Assembly (NCBI GenBank): GCA_002473385.1
Contig: DKTR01000140.1
Location: 1 to 6,050, forward strand
Source of the DNA: Lachnospiraceae bacterium UBA7225
GTDB taxonomy: Bacteria > Bacillota > Clostridia > Lachnospirales > Lachnospiraceae
DNA length: 6,050 bases
Direction of reading: 5' to 3'
In this document: one piece after another, positions 1 through 5,058 of the stretch
Layout of the letters: every line of letters starts with the position of its first letter
How positions within the stretch are numbered: the stretch's first letter is position 1
Notes under the pieces: generated by a model
What the model was told of the DNA's origin: nothing
The model's input: the letters and a program-made list of their open reading frames with translations, nothing else
Database searches by the model: none
Translations under genes and position numbers: made by a program

Positions 1-1
1 A

Positions 2-439
2 GGCGAAGAACTGGAGCTGACAACTGAAAATGGAAGCCCGGCATTTGGCAAGTATGCATTTGTATTCGAGCCGTACTTTGAAGATGAAGAGCCGACAACC
101 GAGGAGCCGACAATTGAAGAGCCGGCAACCGAGGAGCCGACAACTGAGGAGCCGGCAACCGAAGAGCCGACAACTGAGGAACCGACGACAGAAGCTCCGG
201 CAACTGAGGAGCCGGTAACAGAAAAACCGGAAACAGAGGAAGAAACAAAGGCACCGGCTTCTGATAATAAGAATGATAATACCGCAAAGAAGGATAATAC
301 TGCAGACAAATCCGGACAGCAGGGAACTGCGGTTCAGACTGGTGATAATACCATGGTTGCACCGTATATAATAATTCTTCTGGTAGCGGCAGCAGTATGT
401 GTTGTACTTCTTGTTTCAAAAAAGAGAAGAACAATGTAG
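2..439 (+). CDS. C-terminal end of a sortase-anchored surface protein with E-E-P-T-T repeats
   Basis: This is the last 145 codons of a gene that begins left of the window. The visible part starts with the end of a folded domain (about residues 1-28, ending FVFEPYFED). Residues 29-78 are a low-complexity stalk of ten pentapeptides of the type EEPTT/EEPAT. A Lys/Asn/Asp-rich linker (83-110) follows, then AVQTGD (110-115), a hydrophobic segment at about 119-138 and a short KKRR tail before the TAG stop. A TG-D motif followed by a membrane helix and basic tail is the usual form of a C-terminal cell-wall sorting signal. The motif here is QTGD rather than classical LPXTG, a variant common in clostridial surface proteins. 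The stalk would hold the N-terminal domains away from the wall. The ligand and function cannot be judged because the N-terminal domains are outside the window. An adhesin-like role is inference. Confidence 0.85.
   Translation, partial: GEELELTTENGSPAFGKYAFVFEPYFEDEEPTTEEPTIEEPATEEPTTEEPATEEPTTEEPTTEAPATEEPVTEKPETEEETKAPASDNKNDNTAKKDNTADKSGQQGTAVQTGDNTMVAPYIIILLVAAAVCVVLLVSKKRRTM
86..235 (+). repeat. 15-bp tandem repeat, ten units, coding for E-E-P-T/A-T pentapeptides
   Basis: Ten consecutive 15-bp units of the type gaggagccgacaacc lie in frame inside the surface-protein gene. The first seven are near identical, differing mainly at gag/gaa, aca/gca and acc/act. The last three drift (EAPAT, EEPVT, EKPET), as expected when older edge units escape homogenisation. 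The unit length is a multiple of three, so gain or loss of units would lengthen or shorten the stalk without breaking the frame. Confidence 0.9.
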
Positions 440-488
440 TTATGAAAGATGAATGAAATGAAGGGGGAGGTGCAGTCTCTCTTTTCAT

Positions 489-518
489 CGACCGGGAGAC
501 GGAAATGTCTTCCGGTCG
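489..518 (+). terminator. Strong hairpin after the surface-protein gene, possible terminator without a U-run
   Basis: The arms cgaccgggagac and gtcttccggtcg form a 12-bp stem with one G-U pair and a GGAAAT loop. It lies 50 bases after the surface-protein stop and 81 bases before the next start, so a terminator is the simplest role. No T-tract follows on either strand (the right side reads aaagaagcttt), so it is not a canonical intrinsic terminator. A processing or mRNA-stability hairpin is equally possible. The rest of the 440-598 gap contains only a purine-rich aagggggagg with no credible start after it. Confidence 0.4.
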
Positions 519-598
519 AAAGAAGCTTTAAAAACATCTTGTGTCTACTGGAAATCCGCTTTGTAAACAACCGCCAGCATTGGTAATCTGAGAAAATT

Positions 599-1081
599 AT
601 GGAAAATCAAAGTAACAGACAATATAGAGTAAATGGACGAAAAGCGCAAGAAATGCGTCATGAAAAAAAACGCAGAAAAAGAAAGAGAATCAGAGTCCTG
701 ATAGTGGCAGGCATTATAATTCTGTTATCCGGGATGGTTTTCCTGGGCTGCTTTATTGTCCGCGACAGAGGAAAACAGGATCAGAACAGCGAGGAGATCG
801 GGACACTGGAGAATATTTATGACCAGATTGAGGATAAGCCGGAGAAAAATGTATTTAATGAAAATGATTTGAATCTGGAGGATCTGGAGAAACTGATTGT
901 CCAGGCAGAAGACATAGAACTGGATGATTATGAACAGACAACGGCAGATAAGCTGAAACAGAGGATAGAAGAAGCGAAAGCTGTGGTGGATAGTCAGGAG
1001 GCAGACATGGATATAAATACAATCGGTATTGCCTACATGCATCTTACTGTTGCTATGAATGCGCTTACACCGGTGCAGTGA
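599..1081 (+). CDS. Single-pass membrane protein with one FIVAR-like extracellular domain
   Basis: This 160-residue protein has no recognised gene name. Residues 1-32 are hydrophilic and end in a very basic run (KKRRKRKRIR, 23-32). Residues 33-53 are a single hydrophobic helix (VLIVAGIIILLSGM...). By the positive-inside rule the N-terminus is cytoplasmic and the C-terminus is outside. After an acidic linker, residues 91-157 follow the FIVAR pattern: L.DLEKLI.QAE at the start, a DYEQTTADKL middle, RIEEAKAVVDS, and a closing L.VAMNAL. FIVAR domains are three-helix modules usually repeated in large wall-anchored proteins, so a single copy on a membrane anchor is unusual. The ATG at 599 has only a weak purine stretch (gagaaaa) before it, but no better in-frame start is visible. 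It lies between a surface protein and a protease and has no clear operon link to either. A role at the cell surface or in wall contact is inference. Confidence 0.75.
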   Translation: MENQSNRQYRVNGRKAQEMRHEKKRRKRKRIRVLIVAGIIILLSGMVFLGCFIVRDRGKQDQNSEEIGTLENIYDQIEDKPEKNVFNENDLNLEDLEKLIVQAEDIELDDYEQTTADKLKQRIEEAKAVVDSQEADMDINTIGIAYMHLTVAMNALTPVQ

Positions 1082-1144
1082 TAAGAATACTGCATTTGCG
1101 GCAAAGCAAAGTTTTATGCACTGCGGATTTTTCTTACGCTGCCG

Positions 1145-1172
1145 GAATACAAAATCAGATCAAGCATAAAGT
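1145..1172 (+). promoter_or_regulatory. Possible sporulation sigma-E-type promoter of the S8 protease gene
   Basis: CATAAAGT at 1165-1172 matches the sigma-E -10 consensus CATACANT at seven of eight positions. GAATACA at 1145-1151 loosely resembles the -35 element, with a 13-base spacer. Transcription would start near 1179, leaving a leader of about 20 bases to the ATG at 1200. No good sigma-A -35/-10 pair is visible in the 1082-1187 gap. The match is short and AT-rich, so chance cannot be excluded. It fits because clostridial csp genes are sporulation-controlled. Confidence 0.3.
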
Positions 1173-1199
1173 ATAAAAAAACAAAGAGTGTTTATCTTT

Positions 1200-3092
1200 A
1201 TGGCAACAGATCAGAAAATCGAAAATCTATTAAATCTTGCACTGGATTCTTCGCCGGAAGAGCGGGAAAAATCGCTGACACTAAATGTCGGGTTTGATGT
1301 ACGGGATCAGAAATGGGATTTAATTGTCAAATATTCGGGCAGCCTGCAGAGATTCCGCGAACAGGGCTTCCTCATAGCGGAGCTTGCAAACGGCTATGCC
1401 ATTGTTACTATTGCGCAGTCAATGATTTCCTATTTTTCTGCGCAGCCGGAAATTGAATATATCGAAAAACCAAAGAGGCTGTTCTTCTCTGCACGACAGG
1501 GGAGGACAGCTTCTTGCATGGATGTGCTGCAGATTACGGATGCGGCAGGATTGCCGTCAATTGTGCCGGGAGTGCTGCAGAATGCCGGAGGGCAGCAGGA
1601 GGCTGCGTCCGGTCAGAAGAACATGGAAAAAGCACGCGCTCTGTTCGGACAGGGGATTTTAGTTGCTGTGATTGATTCGGGAGCAGATTATACGCACCCG
1701 GATTTTCGCAATCCTGACGGCACTACCCGCATTCTGGCAATCTGGGATCAGAGTGTAGCCGGAAATCCGCCGGAGGGTTATATGCTGGGAACAGAGTATA
1801 CAAAAGCAGAAATTGATGAAGCACTGCAAAGCGGACAATATCTGCCCACACGGGATATCAGCGGTCATGGAACAGAGGTGCTTGGAATTGCCGCCGGAAA
1901 CGGACGTGCATCTATTTCAGGCGGACAGCAATTCCCATCTGCCCCCGGTGGGGGACAGATGGTGCAGCAGACAGAATTCGGACCGGAACACGGGGTGGCA
2001 CCCCTTGCACACATTTTGGTAGTGAAGCTGGGAAATCCGAAGCCGGAATCTTTTCCGCGGACAACAGAGCTGATGCAGGCTCTGGACTATGTTTACCGCA
2101 AAGCGCAGGAATGGGGGCTTCCGGTCTCCATAAACCTGAGCTTTGGAAATGTTTACGGACCGCACAATGGCACAAGTCTTCTGGAAACTTTTATTGCGGA
2201 GCTGGCAGACCGCTGGCGTTCGGTTATCTGTGCCGGAACCGGAAATGAGGGCAGCACTGCCGGTCATGCTTCCGGGATGCTGCAGCAGGGAGAACTGCGG
2301 GAAGTACAGATGGGAGTCGCGCCTTTTGAAAGAACGATAAATGTGCAGCTCTGGAAATCTTATTCTGACGAATTTGAGGTTTTACTGGTTTCACCTGAGG
2401 GACAGGTGATCGGACCATTGCCGGAAAATCTCGGACCGCAGCGCTATCTTGCGGGAAACACGGAATTGCTGGTTTTTTACGGAAAACCAAGTCCGTACAG
2501 TATTTCACAGGAAATTTATTTTGATTTTCTGCCCACACGGGATTATATCGACAGCGGCATCTGGCGTTTCCGCCTGGTACCGCGCAGAGTAGCTGATGGA
2601 AGATATGATATGTGGCTTCCGCAGGCAGAGGTCCTTAATCGTGGAACACGCTTTTATGAGCCGAGTGTGGAAAATACCCTGACCATCCCCGCAACAGCCA
2701 GAAATATTGTTGCTGTCGGAGCTTATGATTCGCGCAGCCTTACCTACGCGCCTTTTTCCGGAAGGGGAAATCCGCCGGGACAGCCGCTTCCCTCCGGTGC
2801 AACAGTCGTGAAGCCGGATATTGTCGCGCCGGGCGTGGATATCCGCACAACAGCGGTCGGAGGCGGATATACTACCGTTACCGGAACGTCCTTTGCAGCA
2901 CCGTTTGCCACCGGGGCAGCGGCAATGCTCATGCAGTGGGGGATCATAAATGGCAATGATCCATATCTTTACGGGGAGAAGGTGCGGGCGTATCTGCGCC
3001 GCGGAGCAAGACCTCTGCCGGGATTTGCTCAGTATCCGAATTCGCAGGTGGGGTATGGAACGCTGTGTGTGCGGGATAGTCTGCCAGTATGA
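1200..3092 (+). CDS. S8 subtilisin-family serine protease, Csp-like
   Basis: This is a complete 630-residue subtilase counted from the ATG at 1200. The catalytic residues are all present: Asp159 in VAVIDSGADYTHPDF, His223 in ISGHGTEV, Ser564 in TGTSFAAPFATG, and oxyanion Asn349 in AGTGNEGS. Residues about 1-100 form a prodomain-like region that opens with the NLLNLALDSSPEEREKSL pattern typical of Lachnospiraceae Csp-like subtilases. About 215 residues separate Asn349 and Ser564, against 66 in subtilisin. This leaves room for the inserted jelly-roll domain known from CspB of Clostridium perfringens (here roughly residues 355-490). There is no signal peptide or membrane segment, so the protein is cytoplasmic or packed into the spore. 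Csp proteases activate the cortex hydrolase SleC during germination, but many relatives in this family have no tested substrate and no sleC is visible here. An in-frame GTG at 1188 would add four residues but has no ribosome site. The ATG has a weak AAAGAG at 1183-1188. The S8 family call is firm and the germination role is inferred. Confidence 0.93.
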   Translation: MATDQKIENLLNLALDSSPEEREKSLTLNVGFDVRDQKWDLIVKYSGSLQRFREQGFLIAELANGYAIVTIAQSMISYFSAQPEIEYIEKPKRLFFSARQGRTASCMDVLQITDAAGLPSIVPGVLQNAGGQQEAASGQKNMEKARALFGQGILVAVIDSGADYTHPDFRNPDGTTRILAIWDQSVAGNPPEGYMLGTEYTKAEIDEALQSGQYLPTRDISGHGTEVLGIAAGNGRASISGGQQFPSAPGGGQMVQQTEFGPEHGVAPLAHILVVKLGNPKPESFPRTTELMQALDYVYRKAQEWGLPVSINLSFGNVYGPHNGTSLLETFIAELADRWRSVICAGTGNEGSTAGHASGMLQQGELREVQMGVAPFERTINVQLWKSYSDEFEVLLVSPEGQVIGPLPENLGPQRYLAGNTELLVFYGKPSPYSISQEIYFDFLPTRDYIDSGIWRFRLVPRRVADGRYDMWLPQAEVLNRGTRFYEPSVENTLTIPATARNIVAVGAYDSRSLTYAPFSGRGNPPGQPLPSGATVVKPDIVAPGVDIRTTAVGGGYTTVTGTSFAAPFATGAAAMLMQWGIINGNDPYLYGEKVRAYLRRGARPLPGFAQYPNSQVGYGTLCVRDSLPV

Positions 3093-3144
3093 GCTTGGCT
3101 TGTGGATTAATCATCATTTTATTCATCACATGTGGGATGAATAG

Positions 3145-4060
3145 AGTGATGATAAAAATATAATAAAAGTCTCTGCAGCGGGAGATGAGAGACCTTATTC
3201 TGCTTACGGAAAGTATTATATGAGATCGGCAGATGAGGATAGAGAAATATCGCCACAGCAACTGCGTAGTTTGATGCTCAGTATTTCAGATTCCATTGTT
3301 AATATTGAGACTAATAATCAAGAGTTAACCTTTGAACAATTGAAAACGTTATATGCAGGAAATAATTTGACGCTGAGGGAAAATACTTTTAAACAGAATC
3401 TGAATCGTTTGACTCGTGATGGTGCTTATAATTTAATGGCAGGCATTTTGGCAGATAATAATAGTTATTCTATTAAAATTGCAGTATTCCGCGGAACGGA
3501 CAAAACGGAACTTGATTAAGAGAAATGAATATGGATATAAATGTATGTTAGTGGCTGTGAAACAAGTGTTGGACTATATGGAAGCATTGAATGATACTGT
3601 TGTAGATGCTGGTGGAAACTTTAGAAAAGAAAGTAAATTATTTGATTTCACGTGTTTCGGAGAGGCATGGCTGAATGCCTGTCTGCACAATTGCTGGTCA
3701 AGACAGACACCGCCAGCTGTATATATGTTTGAAGACAGGATTGAGATTATATCTGTCGGAGGTCTTCCGGATGGACTTACATTAGATGATTTTATTACTG
3801 TAACAATTCCGCTGAATAGAAAAAATATATCTGAAATGCAAATGATCGAAACGGAAAAACAAACGCTTAATGAAAGAGATGAAAAGATACTTAAACTTAT
3901 GGAAGAAAATAGCAGGATTATTGTAAGTGAAATTAGTCGGAAAATGGGGATTGGTGCAACAACCATTACAAAACGGATTAAGTATTTAAAAGATCAAGAG
4001 CTTGTTGTAAGAAATGGTTCCAAGAAAAGCGGTCAATGGGTAGTAAATTGGCTTAGATGA
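3145..4060 (+). pseudogene. Broken AlbA_2/HATPase_c_4-type DNA-binding regulator with C-terminal winged helix
   Basis: The translation reads as a COG2865-type putative transcriptional regulator that has lost its start, one reading frame and an internal block. Homologous-looking sequence begins near 3151 (VSAAGDERPYSAYGKYYMRS), which is the end of an AlbA_2 domain whose first part is absent. Frame 1 continues to a TAA at 3517-3519. The matching sequence carries on in frame 2 with IKRNEYGYKC, so removing one base at 3511-3516 (for example G3514) would rejoin ...DKTEL with IKRNE.... The GHKL-like part follows with GEAWLNACLH (3659 on) and DRIEIISVGGLPDG. Sequence then jumps from GLTLDD to FITVTIPLNR near 3785-3796, without the GHG-containing segment of about 45 residues that intact relatives have here. 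The C-terminus (3869-4060, ERDEKILKLMEE to GQWVVNWLR) is a winged-helix DNA-binding domain. The 193-residue downstream ORF might still be translated from a start near 3479, but no ribosome site supports this. Intact relatives are about 450-550 residues, from memory. Confidence 0.8.
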
Positions 4061-4100
4061 AAGATGATAATTAGTGATGAATTTGTAGTGTGCAATTGGG

Positions 4101-4105
4101 GGAGG
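4101..4105 (+). promoter_or_regulatory. Strong ribosome binding site of the truncated phosphoesterase
   Basis: GGAGG, inside a longer GGGGGAGGAAA, lies six bases before the ATG at 4112. This is near ideal and fixes the start of the short reading frame that follows. It shows that a once well-translated gene began here. Confidence 0.75.
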
Positions 4106-4111
4106 AAATTT

Positions 4112-4222
4112 ATGAGTACAATTAAATGGATACATTTTTCAGATTTGCATTTGAATAAATCGGATGTCGGGACAAAGCTACTGAGAAGTCAGTTAAGGGA
4201 TATAGAGGTGGTAATGAAGTGA
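4112..4222 (+). pseudogene. Truncated calcineurin-like metallophosphoesterase (N-terminal 36 residues)
   Basis: The frame opens with STIKWIHFSDLHLNKSD, the first strand and metal-binding D-x-H motif (Asp11, His13) of calcineurin-like phosphoesterases. It continues with VGTKLLRSQL, then loses resemblance around 4194-4200 and stops at TGA 4220-4222 after RDIEVVMK. Full relatives are hundreds of residues long and need further metal ligands (GD, GNH and later His motifs) that are absent, so this remnant cannot be an active enzyme. A large deletion probably removed the rest, because 4239 onward already belongs to a different family (DUF3990). Large proteins with this N-terminus often sit in mobile or defence-type gene neighbourhoods, but what was fused downstream here cannot be known. 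Confidence 0.75.
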
Positions 4223-4238
4223 AACATAATATTTTTGA

Positions 4239-4520
4239 TTCAAGATTATCAAATACAGTTTTAGGCAAGGAAGAAAAGAGGAATGGCTGGATTTCATTCT
4301 GAACTGCCGTAGCGGAAAAGATTCGACAAATTATGACCTTGTTGTGGGTGGTGCTGCCAATGATAAGGTATTCAACACGGTAGAACTGTTTTGTGACGGA
4401 TTGATTGATAAGATGGAAGCCATCAACCGTCTGCGATATGAAAAGCCGAACCTGCAAATTTGTTTCCGCACAGAGAAGGCATTGTCTCGGCTGCATTTTG
4501 AAGGGAGTGAATTATTATGA
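4239..4520 (+). pseudogene. C-terminal remnant of a DUF3990 protein (ADP-ribosyltransferase-like family)
   Basis: Frame 3 is open from 4239 to TGA 4518-4520 (93 codons) and has no ATG, GTG or TTG at its beginning. It reads EEWLDFILNCRSGKD (4278 on), then NYDLVVGGAANDKVFNTVEL, a middle KMEAINRLRYEKPN and a C-terminal QICFRTEKALSRLHFEGSEL. This is the conserved C-terminal half of DUF3990, where the YD(L/I)V.G..ANDKV and F.TEKAL.L segments are typical. The N-terminal part, which normally begins LYHGS-like and holds the NAD-binding start of the fold, is missing. The stop overlaps the next start by ATGA, the normal coupling of this pair. No frameshift is visible inside the remnant, so the loss of the 5' half may be recent and is possibly the same event that cut the phosphoesterase. 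I recall DUF3990 being grouped with the ADP-ribosyl fold, and its activity is inferred only from that. Confidence 0.75.
4501..4507 (+). promoter_or_regulatory. Ribosome binding site of the DUF3791 gene, inside the DUF3990 remnant
   Basis: AAGGGAG lies nine bases before the ATG at 4517. It supports that start and allows initiation even though the upstream DUF3990 frame has lost its own start and the ATGA coupling may no longer deliver ribosomes. Confidence 0.6.
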
Positions 4521-4753
4521 CAGCTAATCCGATTTTACTTCAGAAAAAATACAGCCGTGTTATTGAGTGCTTTGCTAAACAGCAGGGATTTTCACTGGAT
4601 ACGGCATTGGATTTCTTTTACCATTCCGAGACCTATCAGCTGATTCGTGACGGTGTATCGGATATGCACTGCATGAGTGATGCGTATCTGGCAGAAGAAC
4701 TGGAACAGGAATATGCTGAGAAAATGAGGGATACTAAGGAAGAACAAATTTGA
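4517..4753 (+). CDS. DUF3791 small protein, partner of DUF3990
   Basis: This 78-residue soluble protein looks intact. It has the DUF3791 pattern: ILLQKKYSRVIECFAKQQG at 6-24, LDTALDFFYHSETYQLI at 28-44, DGVSDMHCMSDAYLAEEL at 46-63, and a charged C-terminal tail. It is predicted to be mostly helical, with no signal peptide or membrane segment. In Clostridia this family is usually found directly beside one or two DUF3990 genes, often overlapping them as here (ATGA at 4517-4520). That suggests the products act together, possibly as effector and small regulator or antitoxin. This is inference from context, as no function is established to my knowledge. Here the DUF3990 partner is broken, so the gene may be an orphan, or may serve other DUF3990 copies in the genome. 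The tail after residue 70 (RDTKEEQI) is a little longer than I recall for close relatives and might reflect a shifted end. Confidence 0.8.
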   Translation: MTANPILLQKKYSRVIECFAKQQGFSLDTALDFFYHSETYQLIRDGVSDMHCMSDAYLAEELEQEYAEKMRDTKEEQI

Positions 4754-4898
4754 GGATAAGCTGAATGAAGAAGTTCTGGAAAAAGCAAAGATAATCCACA
4801 TTTGTTTTGTGACATTGACATTACATCCTTCCAGGTATGAGAGTGTGAAGCAGGATTTCTGTGCGGTTGTAAAAAAACTGACGGAATTGAAAAGATAA
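4728..4898 (+). other. Unidentified open stretch, possible gene remnant
   Basis: Frame 3 is open for 56 codons to TAA at 4896-4898, overlapping the end of the DUF3791 gene. It has no ATG. The translation has protein-like composition: KFEDKLNEEVLEKAKIIHIC, then FVTLTLHPSRYESVKQDFC, then AVVKKLTELKR at the end, with amphipathic helices at both ends. It ends 21 bases before a clean terminator. I do not recognise the family. It could be the tail of a deleted or frameshifted gene, or a chance frame. Confidence 0.3.
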
Positions 4899-4919
4899 AA
4901 TTATTGCAGATTCAGAATG

Positions 4920-4947
4920 AAAGGTGGTCGGGAGACCATCTTTTTTT
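4920..4947 (+). terminator. Intrinsic terminator closing the accessory block
   Basis: GGTGGTC (4923-4929) pairs with GACCATC (4934-4940), with one G-U pair and a GGGA loop. Three further A-T pairs extend the base of the stem, and seven Ts follow (4941-4947). This is a textbook rho-independent terminator reading left to right, and it separates the DUF3791 region from the sugar-binding-protein gene. Confidence 0.88.
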
Positions 4948-4984
4948 ATTTTAAATATTTCCAATTAAAACAAAATTTTTTGAA

Positions 4985-5011
4985 TGATAATTGATTTATT
5001 TAAAATTATCA
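4985..5011. promoter_or_regulatory. Inverted repeat, candidate operator before the sugar-binding-protein gene
   Basis: TGATAATT (4985-4992) and AATTATCA (5004-5010 plus A5011) form a perfect 8-bp inverted repeat with an 11-base spacer. It ends seven bases before the -10 box, so a protein bound here would cover the -35 region. The sequence is AT-rich, so chance is possible. It matches neither the cre nor the CodY consensus that I know. Confidence 0.4.
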
Positions 5012-5017
5012 AAATAC

Positions 5018-5023
5018 TATAAT
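5018..5023 (+). promoter_or_regulatory. Sigma-A -10 box of the sugar-binding-protein gene
   Basis: A perfect TATAAT lies 35 bases before the ATG at 5059, and transcription would start at about 5030. The best -35-like hexamer is TTGATT at 4991-4996, but its spacing of 21 bases is too long. At the normal 17-base distance there is only TTTATT. The promoter therefore looks weak without help, consistent with control through the inverted repeat just upstream. Confidence 0.6.
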
Positions 5024-5045
5024 GAGGATACCAAATAAAAAGAAC

Positions 5046-5050
5046 GGAGG
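5046..5050 (+). promoter_or_regulatory. Ribosome binding site that decides the start of the sugar-binding protein
   Basis: GGAGG lies eight bases before the ATG at 5059 but only two bases before the in-frame TTG at 5053, so the ATG is the start. Confidence 0.85.
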
Positions 5051-5058
5051 ATTTGAAA

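Noticed and set aside
30..218. Reading frame giving an Arg/Ser/Gln-rich repeat protein
   Set aside because: It is the out-of-frame shadow of the E-E-P-T-T tandem repeat, and frame 2 carries the real surface protein to its sorting signal.
86..235. Could the short regular repeats be a CRISPR array?
   Set aside because: The units are only 15 bp and directly tandem, with no spacers, and they are in frame within a coding sequence.
458..586. Small + strand frame starting ATG AAG GGG GAG in the gap before the FIVAR-like gene
   Set aside because: It has no ribosome site upstream, contains the 489-518 hairpin, and its translation has no protein-like pattern.
1188..1199. GTG at 1188 as start of the S8 protease
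   Set aside because: There is no ribosome site before it and the added residues (FIF after the start) do not resemble the family N-terminus. The ATG at 1200 fits better.
1912..2538. Several long minus-strand frames across the S8 gene
   Set aside because: All are shadows of the protease reading frame, which has a full catalytic triad and family resemblance throughout.
3169..3193. GTCTCT/AGAGAC hairpin that looks like a terminator of the S8 protease gene
   Set aside because: It lies inside sequence that still reads as the regulator pseudogene (VSAAGDERP) and has a 13-base loop and no T-run, so it is probably a by-product of coding sequence.
3574..3966. 130-codon minus-strand frame rich in Ser, Ile and Leu
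   Set aside because: It is antisense to the recognisable regulator remnant, has low-complexity composition typical of a shadow, and has no ribosome site.
5053..5058. TTG at 5053 as start of the sugar-binding protein
   Set aside because: It lies only two bases after GGAGG, whereas the ATG at 5059 has ideal spacing and gives a normal signal peptide.
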